From the NCBI RefSeq assembly GCF_031877795.1, contig NC_133942.1, forward strand, positions 4,216,001 to 4,280,000: 64,000 nucleotides of DNA, given 5' to 3'. The notes beneath the pieces are model-generated. The model saw only the letters and a program-made list of their open reading frames with translations, ran no database searches and had not been told where the DNA came from. Positions 1-10,297 of the stretch are shown piece by piece. Positions within the stretch are counted from its first letter, which is position 1. Every line of letters starts with the position of its first letter. A program made the position numbers and the translations under genes. The DNA comes from Strix aluco (taxonomy: Eukaryota; Chordata; Aves; Strigiformes; Strigidae).

Positions 1-301
1 GACCATGCACCTGCCAGGCTCCCATCCTGGCAGTGTGCAACAGCAGGGGATCCATGGGGACACCCAGCATGGGGGTCCCAGCCCCCCAGACTCAACAGCT
101 TTGCCTTCAAACCCAGGCTCTGCTTTAGGGTGGGCACCTCCACCCACAGCCTTATCACCCAAGAGACACATCTGTGCACCTCCAGACCCACGATGAGGCT
201 TCGGAGGTCCCCCAGTCACCCCAAATCACCCGCATGACCCTTGGCCCAGGGTACTGGGGAGCCCTCAGCTGCTCCCCGAGGGCCTGGCTGGGGATACCCA
301 C
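1..301. other. Left edge: likely PATL2 intron, no exon placed
   Basis: This stretch follows the putative donor of PATL2 exon 4 on the minus strand. A minus-strand frame stays open across about 155-300, but its peptide shows no family likeness. A possible acceptor (CTGCCAG on the minus strand near base 27) sits too close to the edge to judge. Confidence 0.3.
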
Positions 302-1913
302 CTCCAGCATGTGGTGGGGTGGGATGCTGCCAGGGCAGGACCCCCACACCACAGGATCCATTGCCAGCTGAAAAACAGTGAGGTGGTCAGCGCAGGGAAG
401 GAGGACAGGAGGAGGGAGGCAAGGGACACTACAGGAACCACGCAGCCTCATTATGGGATGGGAGGGAACATTTTTACCACATCCTCTTTGCCAAACTCTG
501 CCCAGCAAGCACCAATCCTGCTGTCCAGCACTGCTGAGTCCTGGCTCTGCAAGCAAAGAAGAGGTTACAGGGACATACCCAGCCCTGGCATGGCAGATCT
601 TCCTTCCTTAGGCAGGTGCCCTCCATGGGGCAGGACCCACAGGGGTGGGGATGGAGGGGAGAACAGTGGGTCCCTGCAAGCCCCTCTGCCCACCAGCCAG
701 GCGTGGGTCCCCTCCCTCTCCGCTCACACGTCACCTCCAGTGTGGGTTTGCTCTGCACAGCTCTCATCACCGCTGGGTCTCCCAGGTCATTGGGCTCCTC
801 ACAGGACTCCTGGTCTTCCTCAGTCCCCAGCTCCTCCTCCTCTTCCTCCAACTCAGCCTCCAGCTCCATCCCACCGTCCTCCTGGGGCTCTCCCAGCTCC
901 TCAAGCTGCTCAGCCACTTGGAGCCCCAGTTCATCCCCGGCCTCGATCTCCTCTACCACCGCTTTGGCCAGTTCAGGGCTTGTCTCTGGAGGCATCAAGG
1001 GTTTTGCGGCATCCTCCTCAGTGGAGTCTCGGTCTTGGAGGGGGGAAGCAGAGCACATCAGGGTGGGTGAGAGCCTGGGCAGTGCCCACCGGGGTTCCTG
1101 CTCCCAACCCAGCTCCTCACCAGGCAGGAGGACACCTTCTTCACCCCCACACCTCCATCCTCCTCACCCCACTGGGTGCTGACTAATCTCCCCGACACTG
1201 GAGCGCCCCTGAGATCTTACCTAACCCAAAGGTCATCTCGTTATACAGGTCAAGCTCTTCATCCTCCTCAGCCATCTCCTCCAGCAGAGGCACATCTTCC
1301 ACCAGCAGGTAGTCCTCAAGGATCTGGAGTCAAAGCAGCAGGTTCTCACTAAGGGATAGGTAACCCTAACATGCTCCCAAAGTGGGGGGCACCCAACCTC
1401 CCCCCCACCCCGCTGGTGGTGCTGGGCAGCCCTCAGGGCTCACAGCTGCTCCACAATTAGAAAGGGAAGAGTGAGAGCCACTGGCACTGCCAGCGAGGGC
1501 ATGACCCATGGGCTCAACACAGGGTAGGAGCCCACTGAAGCCTGCCGAGACCATGGCTGCAGCCACCCGGAGGTGACTCCTGCCAGTGCAGGGAATGCCG
1601 GCACAGAACAGCACCAGCGTGGCCAGCACTGAGGAACACCATTAGGCTTCAGAGTGAACACCCCACTACCGGGGCATAAAGAGTACCAGAGCACAAGGCA
1701 GGGAAGGGCACCCCACCGGCACCTCCAGGTCAGCATCTTCACCGGTACCGACCGCTCCGGAGAAAGCCAGAACCGAGAGAGGTAGCCCCGGGGAAACCGG
1801 CACCGAAGGGGAGGGGGGGGGGGTGACCCAGGGAAGCGGGAGAGGAGACAGCCCCAGGGACAGAGCAGCACAGCAGGGCGGGCACTCACAATCGACTCGC
1901 CACCCTCCGCCAT
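302..1913 (-). CDS. PATL2: PATL2, Pat1-family RNA-binding protein, first four coding exons (partial)
   Basis: Pat1-like proteins link mRNA decapping and translational repression; PATL2 is the oocyte form in vertebrates (known). Coding exons on the minus strand: 1890-1913 (MAEGGESI), 1221-1323, 735-1033 and probably 302-367. Phases agree (0, then 1, then 0) and each exon has AG/GT borders. Exon 2 encodes an acidic block ending LYNEMTFG, comparable to the N-terminal DQFNDDTFG segment of PATL1. Exon 3 has a Glu-rich run, then DPAVMRAVQSKPTL, matching PATL1 DPAIMRAVQTRPVL. Exon 4 (LAMDPVVWG...) has a good pyrimidine tract but little recognisable homology, and the exon 3 donor GTGACG is weak. The rest of the gene lies beyond base 1; I could not place a further exon in 1-300. 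Choice of PATL2 over PATL1 rests on synteny: it sits head-to-head with B2M as in mammals. Confidence 0.75.
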
Positions 1914-2115
1914 ACCGCGGTACCACCCGCCCGCCCGCGTCCCTCTACGGGGCCGGGCTGCCCCCGCCGCCGCCTTTTACGGACCGCCGCCGCCGCTCCG
2001 GCGGCACCGCACCGCTGCGCATGCGCCTGCCGTACAGCATGGCGGCGCCCAGCTGCGTTCTGCGCCGGCGCAATCGCTTCTCCCCGCCCCCTATGCCAGG
2101 TCACGCCCACCCGGC
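1880..2115. promoter_or_regulatory. PATL2 CpG-rich promoter with NRF1 palindrome
   Basis: Dense CpG sequence lies around the PATL2 start codon (1913, minus). It contains the perfect NRF1 motif GCGCATGCGC at 2017-2026 and a related CGCCGGCG stretch near 2061. There is no TATA box, as expected for an NRF1-type dispersed promoter. An ATGGCGGCG (YY1-like context) begins a plus-strand open frame at 2039, so transcription in both directions is possible. Confidence 0.6.
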
Positions 2116-4030
2116 CCGGCCCGCCGCCGGTACGTGGAGCAGGGATGGGTTTGAGGTTTCATGACCCCACCCGCGAAAAGGGGGTGTAAAACTGCAAACA
2201 CCTGGGTCTTTCGGGGCACAGAAAACCCCAGCCCGGCTTTTTCCACTGCTCTCATCACTCCCTGCCAGTGATGGTGGTTTCTGAGCTGGTACTTCTCTGA
2301 GCAGTCGTGGAAAACCAGTGGGATGTGGTGGATCCGGCTGGAAGTGCGCCTCGGACATCTATGGCAGTAGATTTGAAAGCACAGGGAGGCAAAACTAAGG
2401 TGAAGCCGCTGTAAATCTCTGCATCTCACAAAGCGCAGCAGGCTGCCCTCATCCCCCTGAATGCTGGGAGCCCCTCGGTCACGTCAGGCCTCACCCACTC
2501 CTTAAATATTTCTCTCTGCTAATAAAACCAGAAGTGCCCTAAAAGAGGAAGATTTGGCTGCTCTAAGCAAAACAGTACAGATTGTAGAAACATCATGTGG
2601 AAGAAACTCGTGGTTCAGCTTCTCTTTATGGAGAAAGTCTGCCAAGCATTGCTGGTTACAGCAGAGTCATCTCCAGGGTTTCCTGTCCCAAAGGGCAGAA
2701 CCCGGATGTCAGCACAAAGGATCCATGTCCTGCAATCAGCTATTTGTGTAATTAATCCTCCTCAAGCCAAGGGGATCGCTCACCTGAGTGGAGCCAGACT
2801 AGTCTGAGGGTCGGGCAGTACCCCCCGATGCCAGCACAGCTGCTGATGCAGCAGTCAGGGCTTATTTCTGTGAGAGCCCTGAGATCCCTGATAAGGCTCT
2901 GGCAGCAGCTGCGTCCCCTTATCTCACAGTGAAAACACTCAACAGCAGCTGCATGGCCACCAGTGCTGCTCACCAGGCAGCCAGCAAAGGGAGCACGAGC
3001 TCGTCTCAGAGCTGGTCTGGTGGGGACTGATAATGAGTATTTGCAGGTTTTTTGTTTTGCTCAGTGTCTACTGATTTACCTTCTGCCTTTGTGTGGGGGA
3101 TGTTCTCCGTACATGTTTTACTGATTTAAGTTAGGTCTTTAAATGGGATGTATTAAGAAGGCAAGTCTTAAAGAGACCCAGTTAGAGGAGCTCTGTGATA
3201 CTGCTTTTTTCTCTCCACTAGTAGTGACTTTCCTTTCTTTTCTGTTTCTTAACTTTTTAATACTTACACAGCTGGATGGAAAACAATATATGTGTACCTG
3301 CTTCCCAGCCTGAAACAGTGACTGAAGCAGTACATGACCTGTAAACTACAAGCAGACAAGCTCCTAGGTGCATAAAATATCTGCCTGCTCTTTAACAATG
3401 GTTCATTTCCCTTTTTTAACCTTGGTTTTCTTAATGCTGCTCTTCAAAGCTGCCCTACATCTCTCCCCCAAGCAGCGTTATGGGGCCGTTTGGAGGTGCA
3501 GCCAGCCTAGCTGGGCTATAGTGCTTAGTTGTTTTCAGAAGAGGCGCCAGAAAACCTGTATCTTTGACCTTTGGGTTCTTGTGTTTGATATCACGGAGCC
3601 TGTGCTGCACTCGAATGGCAGAGTCAGTCCATCCCCCAGCCACCAGACAGAGATGCTGATGCCCAGGCTTTGACAGAAAGCACGCCAAGGTTCAAGAAGG
3701 AAGGCAGCCAGGCTGTACCAGTGTTGGCTGTTGGTGTAATACCAGCCCTGGTTGCGAAATCCTCCACGAGAGGCGTTTTTTTTGGTGAGAAACAGGAGCC
3801 TGGTGAGCACCGGTACCACCTCATGCCTTTGACGCCTCCATCCCTGAGGTGAAGGCCAAGGGCCGGAGAGACCCCGGGACAGGGCAGGCCGCGCCTGGGG
3901 CACCACCGCAGCAGCAGCCCCTCTCGCGGCCGGGCTGCCGGCGAGCCCCCGGCTGTTGTGGCGCCGGGCAGAGCCGCGGCTGGGCCCAGCGGGGCGGCTC
4001 CGGGCCCGCCGAGCGCCGGGCGGTGTCCCG
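2116..4030. other. PATL2-B2M intergenic region, no gene recognised
   Basis: AT content rises away from the two CpG islands. Only short open frames without family likeness are present, and no repeat family was recognised. A hairpin-forming AGGGCT...AGCCCT pair lies near 2865-2890. GC rises again from about 3850 into the B2M promoter. Confidence 0.5.
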
Positions 4031-4040
4031 GGCCTGAAGG

Positions 4041-4060
4041 GAAAGCGAAAGCGAAAGCGA
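4041..4060 (+). promoter_or_regulatory. ISRE/IRF element of the B2M promoter
   Basis: Three GAAAGC units in tandem fit the interferon-stimulated response consensus GAAANNGAAA twice over. It lies about 130 bp upstream of the B2M TATA box. B2M and MHC class I promoters are known to carry an ISRE next to an SXY module, giving interferon induction through IRF factors. Confidence 0.8.
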
Positions 4061-4108
4061 AGCGGCCCACGCTAGGCGGGCTCGGATAACCTCTCAGCTT
4101 CCTCCCGG

Positions 4109-4151
4109 CCTGGAGACTGATGACGCGTCGGCAGCTCCGCAGCGCGATTGG
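4109..4151 (+). promoter_or_regulatory. X1-X2-Y enhanceosome module of the B2M promoter
   Basis: CCTGGAGACTGATG at 4109-4122 resembles the X1 box (RFX site, compare CCTAGCAACAGATG). It runs into a CRE-like X2 box TGACGCG at 4121-4127. GATTGG at 4146-4151 is an inverted CCAAT, the Y box for NF-Y. The X2-Y gap of 18 bp is the classical spacing. In mammals this module binds RFX/CREB/NF-Y and recruits NLRC5 or CIITA. An S box further upstream could not be assigned with confidence. Confidence 0.75.
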
Positions 4152-4168
4152 CCGCGCGCGGCAGAGGC

Positions 4169-4175
4169 TATAAAA
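4169..4175 (+). promoter_or_regulatory. B2M TATA box
   Basis: TATAAAA lies 63 bp before the B2M start codon, so transcription should begin near 4199-4203, leaving a 5' leader of about 30 nt. The box is 17 bp past the Y box. Apart from this one, the promoters I examined in the window are TATA-less CpG types. Confidence 0.75.
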
Positions 4176-4231
4176 GGCGACGGGCGAGGGGGGCGGGCTA
4201 GTCCGTGAGGGGAGCGGAGCGGGTGGCAGCT

Positions 4232-5531
4232 ATGGAGCTGGTGCTGAAGGCGGGCGTCCTGGTGCTCATCGCCCTGCTCGGCCTGGGGAAGGCGGATGGT
4301 GAGTGCTGGAGGCGGCGCCAAGGGCACCGCTGGGGCTGGGGGGGGGTCTGGTACAGATTGGGGGCGGGGGGGCAGGTGCTGGGGGGGGCCTGGTGCCAGT
4401 TACGGGGGGGGAGGGCGCGGGAGGGGCTGTGAGGGACCCGGTACGGTGGGGAGCGGGTGCTGTGAGGGGCCCGGTACCGGTTACCGGAGGGGCCGTGAGG
4501 GGCCCGGTATGGTGGGGAGCGGGTGCTGTGAGGGGCCCGGTACCGGGGAGGGGGGCGGCGGGGCTCTCTTACCCGCGTGAGCCGGGCGGGAGGTGCGGTG
4601 AGGGGCCCGGTGTCGGTGGCTACTCCGAGGCGGTGCCCGCTGCAGCCCTGCTTCTCACTACCCCCTTACACTCCTCTCCAGAGACCAGCTCTCCGCCGAA
4701 GGTGGAGGTGTACTCCCGCAAACATGCCTCAAGCGGAGAGGAAAACGTCCTCAACTGCTTCGTGAGTGGTTTCCACCCTCCGAAGATCGATATCACCCTC
4801 CTCAAGAACGGGGAGCCCATGACCGGGGTGCAGTACGCGGACATGTCCTTCAACGACAAGTGGCTTTTCCAGCGCCTGGTGTATGCGCCGTTCACCCCCC
4901 AGAAGGGCGACGTCTACGTTTGCAGGGTGGCCCATTCTGCCTTCAGAGAGCCGCAGTCTTTCCGTTGGGGTATTGTTTGCCTTCCTCTTCAAGCTTTGCT
5001 TGGTGGTTCATGTGCCGAAGCCAGAGCTCGTTAATTTATATCCACGGTGTCTCTGTTCCTCTTCTTAGGAAGAGGGGTGCTGTAATGGGGTAGATTTTGA
5101 AGGCCTTGTGCAATAGATGGAAAATTAACTTGGTTTCAGCTGGGCTGTGTGTGCCTGTGAAAGTTTGTTAGTAGCAGGCAGGGAAGACTCCTGTTGGTAT
5201 TATCAATATTTGGCTATTATTGCCTAACACCTCTTAGGGGAGCACTCTGATCTCTTTCAAGCTGAACTTGCCTAGAAAGAGATGGGTCATGCAGTGATTT
5301 TTGGGTTTATATTTGGTGAATATGAAGAAGGATGTAGCTAGCAGTGGGGACTGATCACGGTGACCCAGCCTGCTACAGCAAGCACACAGCCAAGCAGGGG
5401 CCGCTCTCTGGTTACTGCAGTTTCTCTGCTGTTTTTAGTGGGGGTGGGCTCGTGGTGATGGGAGAGAAGGGGTTCTGTTTGCCCCGAAGCCTGACGCTCT
5501 GCTCTTCTTTCTTGCAGATGCAGACATGTAA
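4232..5531 (+). CDS. B2M: Beta-2-microglobulin, light chain of MHC class I
   Basis: B2M pairs non-covalently with MHC class I heavy chains in the ER and travels with them to the cell surface. Coding exons are 4232-4298, 4682-4969 and 5518-5531, all joined in phase 1 with GT/AG borders; the product is 122 aa (chicken 119). Residues 1-21 or so form a hydrophobic signal peptide ([10 protein letters not shown]). The mature chain is one C1-type Ig domain: KVEVYSR strand A, C48 in [12 protein letters not shown], the conserved DMSFNDKW, and C103 in YVCRV, with 55 residues between the cysteines as in the family. The last exon codes only DADM before the stop, like the short WDPEF end in chicken. A downstream ATG-proximal frame (from 4205) adds nine residues before this Met; I prefer 4232 because the signal peptide starts there. 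The PATL2-B2M order supports orthology. Confidence 0.97.
4427..4617 (+). repeat. G-rich minisatellite in B2M intron 1
   Basis: About four imperfect copies of a roughly 33-nt unit built on GTGAGGGGCCCGGTA and GGTGGGGAGCGGGTG alternate as a 66-nt dimer. The plus strand has many GGGG runs, so G-quadruplex formation in the pre-mRNA is conceivable. It occupies the middle of the 383-bp intron 1. Confidence 0.75.
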
Positions 5532-6940
5532 GCTGTGTCTGAGGTAATCATGGTGAGTTAACGCTGATGCTCTGTGCTGGTAAGGGGAACGTGGACCACT
5601 CTCTGTAGGGAGGAAGTGTGTAGCTTGCAGAGCTGAGGAACAAAAGCAACCACTCCCCCTCCAAAAAAACCCCAAGTGTTGCCGCTGATTGGGAGCGAGG
5701 CTGTTCCCACACCCTTTCTACCCACTGTTTTGGCCAGTTCTTAGCCATACCTTGCCTACAGGAGTCTCCTTTGCTCAAAAGAAAGGAGCTCCTTGGAGCA
5801 AAACTTCCTGGTGTGTCTTTGGAACTCTGCCAGGAACTCTGTTCAGAGTTGTCGCGTGCCCTCTAGTGCTTCCCCAGACCACCCGGTGCTGTCGTCTGCC
5901 TGGTGAGAAGGAAGTTGCTGTACCTGGAAATCCCCCGGACGTGGGGGGAGGCAGACTGGTTACCCTGCGGCAGGCAGCATGTCGGCTTGGTAATGTGGGA
6001 TTTGAGGCGAATCAGTGCCTTGCTGCCAAAGCAGAAAGCAGTCTTGGTTTTATTCACTGGTGTGTCACAGTCTGAGGGCTCCAGGTTCTTCACGTTATCT
6101 GGACATAACTGAGCTGGATTTAGCAGTCGGGTGAAAACTAGTTTAACCCTTGATAGGGAAAAGAAAACTGCAACTATGTCAGCTAGGTCACATGTCTTCA
6201 GTGCGGGTTGAAATGGCTTCGTTATGTGCCCAGGTAGAGGCTGGATAATTATTAACTGTGCCCAGACAAGCTTTGCCAAGATCTCGCTTGAAATGCCCCG
6301 TACGTGGTGGAATGTCGGCGTGAGGGTCGCTGGTGGCGAGGGGTGCCAGGCTTGGTTGGAGGTGGGGTTCTGGGGACAAGGATTTACTGAGCTGGGGCGG
6401 AGGAGTTGAGAACAGGATAAAGGGGGAATATCTGTGCAGCTGGTGCTTGGGGTGGGGAGCAAGGATTATTTTGGCAGAGGATTTCTTGTTGAACTCTGAA
6501 CCCCTGCCAAGCAGTTTCTGCAGGATTTTTATCTAAATGTAATTGAAAGGTGGTCTGTCAGCCTGCAGCTGGGACTCTGCAGTTGGAGTTCCCTTGTGGA
6601 AAACACTTTTTTCCCCTAAAATAATTACAGTTGAAGGTGTGAACACTGACTGATGTCAATCTCCTCTCCCCCATGCAGGTTTGAAAAATTCTGCCTTGCA
6701 AGTCAAAATCTTCTTGAGCTTCTCTCCTTTACATCCTGCTTCTGGATATGAAGAACAGCAATTGTGTATTAACAAGGAATTCTGCAGTGAAGCTTGTTGT
6801 CAATGCATCATTTATCCACAGCAGCACGCGAGCACATATTTATAAATATCCACATTACTGATTAAAAAAAAAATTGTAGCTCTTCAGTGCTCTGAAATGT
6901 ATGAGATTTTTGCCTTTAATAAAATTGGAGGACCTTAGTG
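5532..6940 (+). other. B2M: B2M 3' UTR exons with intron and poly(A) signal
   Basis: Twelve nucleotides after the stop, GAG|GTAATC is a likely donor (5543/5544). A pyrimidine-rich acceptor CCATGCAG ends at 6678. The final untranslated exon runs to a canonical AATAAA at 6918-6923 followed by GT-rich sequence. An intron in the 3' UTR is also known in mammalian B2M. No other gene was seen in the 1.1-kb intron. Confidence 0.7.
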
Positions 6941-9900
6941 GGGTCCTTAAAATGTTTCTTTGGAGTCATATGGCAACTTGAGCTGATTTCGTGGGCTCCG
7001 ATGGCTGTTGGGTTGTGGGTGGATCTGGAGCATGGTGGCACTGTGCTCAGCTGGGCTCTTTTATCCCACTGAGAAAGTGCAGGAATGCTTTTCCATTTAA
7101 AAAAAAGAATTAAAGGTTTATCGGGTTTATGTGGGATCTGCCTGGCCCCAGGCTCTGAAGGGAAGGCACAAGGTTAAACAAAGGGACAAAGTAACCCTGG
7201 GGACACTGGGTCTGATCCTGAAGCTGGATGAGAGGAAAAAGGAGCGATGGGCAGGACGTGGTGTCACTCCAAGGGGGAGAGCTCCAGCTGATGCTTCCTG
7301 CGGGGGTGTGGTGTGAAGCTGGGCTGAGGGGAAACAGACGTGTGGGTGTCAGTGACCTTCACTTCTGGTTTTCTCTTCCGTAAGTAGCTGACCCCACAGA
7401 GAAGCCCTGTTGGGGTCTGGTCTTCCGCTGTACCTTGGGGGTTTGGTGACACTGCCCAAAAATGGTGCTGCTTGGTAGATCCATCAGCCTGCTTTTATTC
7501 GATGAAGAAATCGGTGTGATTGCTTGATGCGTGTTGGATCGAGGAGGATCTAATCGTTGTGGATCTTGTGTATGTGAACGAGGATTCCTGGCAACCCAGT
7601 GGGTGTGAGATCACACACCTCCTCTTGGGTACGTTCAGATTTGGTGTGACAATGCACTTGAGATTTTGGGGGATCTCAGCTTGTTTCATCGCTTTTTCCA
7701 TTATAACCGCGTTTTCTGTTAAGGATTAGGAAAATCCAAACTTGCAGTTCCCATACCCGGGTTGGAGGTTGCTGGGGTGAAGGGACTAGTTATGGGGGTC
7801 CCTTTGTGCTCATCAGAGGAGCATTCAAACTGGGAGAGGCGGGGATGTTGTGGCTGGGTGGTGATGCAGAGCACCCATCCCCCAGCGGGGGACAGCAGGG
7901 CTCGCCCGGCCACGCAGCTCAGCCTGCTGTGAGAGCCCGAGCGGGCTTGAGCTGTGGACCACGTCCTGGCCACCTCTGAATCACAAAGAGCCACCAAAGT
8001 GCCTACCACCACCTCGACTTCACTTTTCCTGTCCTCGGGAGCATTGGAGAGTAAAGGCTGGGTGCGTCACAGCAACAGGAGAACTTCATCCTAATTAGGA
8101 CACAAGCGGAGTCGACTGCAGCAGCTGAAGGCGCTGTGGCACAGGCAACATGGGGTGACCACATCTCCAAAGGAAACGTATATCGTGTTCCCTCACTGGG
8201 GAAGTCTTTGCCCTGATTGCATCTGTGGGATTTTTGTGGTCTTACTTAGGAAATATTTTGACAGTTTACTCAAAAATCCCCCCCTCCGGAGACAACAATG
8301 CATGCCAATCCCAGAGGCTGGCTAATATTGATTAACATCGGAATTTCAGGAGTGTATCTAGAAAAAAACTGTTTTATCAGGCATCCTTGGGGTCCAGCTT
8401 AGGGGGTCTAAAGGTACCCAGGGTGCAGCTGCACTGCTGCTGCTGGCTTTTCAGCAGAAGTTCCCAGGGGTTGGGGGTGTTGAGGGATATCTTGGCAAAT
8501 TTGCAGCATGAAACAGGCCTTGTTTGTGCTTTATGAGCCACAAGTAAACTATTTCCTGAGTCAGCCAAATGAGGGTAATTTTAGGAGAGTGACTCTTTAG
8601 GAGAACAACTTAGAACTTTTTTGAAGACCAATTTCTTCAACATCACATCTCTTTGGATTTTTTTAAAGCTTCGGCAGTATGGTAGGGAGAAAAGCTGAAG
8701 GAATGGGCGCAAGAGGAGGGAAAAAATCATTCAAGACAGACAGCTGAATACAGATGTCCTCCTAGAAAAGTGAAACAAAATGAAAAGCGTCCCATCCAGT
8801 CCCAGCTCTGCTACCACAGCTCCAGCTCTGTGGGAATGGATTTGCCATCTGTTCCCTCTCCAGCAAGCAAACCACAGCGAGGTGGGTAAAGGCAGATATC
8901 CACAGCGTGGTTTTGTCGAAACCTTCATGCAGTGTCTGCAAGAGGAAGGCTGCACTGCCCCAGGCCAGTCCTGGCTAGTTGACACAGGCTAGCCTGTTTC
9001 AGCTCAACTGAGCCAGGCCTACCTGTACCACACAGCAATTAAATGTGGCCTAATGCCTCTCCTTAATCTTTTTCTCCTTTACGTTGATAAATCACCACGC
9101 CCTTTGTGGGAAGAAGAGTGCAAGCAGAAATAATTCTTCAGCTTGTGTAAAAACTCGATTAGAAATGTGTAAGAATCAAAGACCAGGGGTTTCTGTATCA
9201 CTTTTCAGTACTTCTGACACTTGACTTTTTGGGGCATGTTCAGCTTCTCTTAGGTATATGCACTAGTAAATCTTTTTCCTGGGATGTGCAGATAATCTGA
9301 GAGTGGAGGAGACCAGGTTGAGCCTTCACACGGCTGTGTCTCACCTGCGTGTCCTGCTGGGCTGTACTAGCCCCATATTCACCAGGTTTGGTGGTCACAC
9401 ACTGCCTGGCAGGATGGTTTGTTCCCTCGCAGCACAAAGCACGCGCCGTCTGAAGGGGACAGGGTCTGATGCAGCCGACAGCATGTGAGGACACGAAATC
9501 CAGGCAAGGAGATGCCGTCATCTTCTCACTACCTTCTCTTTTGCCACCACCTACAGAGAAAATGAATACAGAGCGTCTCCAGGGAAGCTCGCTCCCCCCA
9601 TGGGACAGAGGGGAGGAGTGCAGACTGGACAGTGAAGGAGGCCACAGTGTGAAGGCTTTTGCCTCACCTTTCTGCAGAAGCTGGAAGAGATTCAGATGGC
9701 GCAGGAGTGGAGAGGACCGAGGCCGTCGGACACTGCTCGGCTCTGCCACTGCGTTCTCCTCGGCAAGTCAGCCACAGACGCTGCCTCCTCCATGCCCTCA
9801 GCTTGTCCTGTCCCCTTTCCAGGAGTGACACAAGTTGGTCAGAGCTGTGGAGGGTTTCCAGAGGAGACTGAGCATCAACGTGCCCCAGACACCAGCGCTG

Positions 9901-9950
9901 AAATCGCGGCGCAGCCTGGTCCCGCTGTGCATCGGTCACCTGCGGACATT
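6941..9950. other. B2M-TERB2 intergenic region, no gene recognised
   Basis: Scattered short open frames carry no family signature, and no CR1 copy or tRNA was found. In human, TRIM69 lies between B2M and TERB2; I see no RING, B-box or SPRY coding sequence here. From about 9650 the GC content climbs into the TERB2 promoter. Confidence 0.5.
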
Positions 9951-10126
9951 TTGGGGTGCTCAGCCGAGCACAGGCAGGCACGGGGCGGGGGCCGGGAGCC
10001 CTCATGGCGGGCGGTTTGAGACCTGCACGGCTTCGCTTGCCGCTGCCTGGACCACTCGGGGCGGGGGGGAGGCGGTTGGCAGCCAGACCTGGAAACGGCC
10101 GCTGCCCCTCGGGGCTCAGCGCCCGC

Positions 10127-10275
10127 AGGATCTTCCCGCCGCCCCCTCAGGGTCTTCCCGCCGCCCCTCAGGGCTCCTCCCGCCGCCCCCTCAGGATCTT
10201 CCCGCCGCCCCTCAGGGCTCCTCCCGGCACCGCCCCCTCAGGGCTTCTCCTCCTCCTCCTCCTCCTCCTCCTCCC
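10127..10275 (+). repeat. Minisatellite plus (TCC)n run just upstream of TERB2
   Basis: Five tandem units of 21-26 nt on the pattern AGGATCTTCCCGCCGCCCC + CTC occupy 10127-10240. They run into about nine TCC triplets that end 23 nt before the TERB2 start codon. The array is pyrimidine-only over long stretches on the plus strand, so it is G-rich on the minus strand. It probably forms the 5' leader or core promoter of TERB2. Confidence 0.8.
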
Positions 10276-10297
10276 GCCGCCGCCGCTTCCCGCCGCG

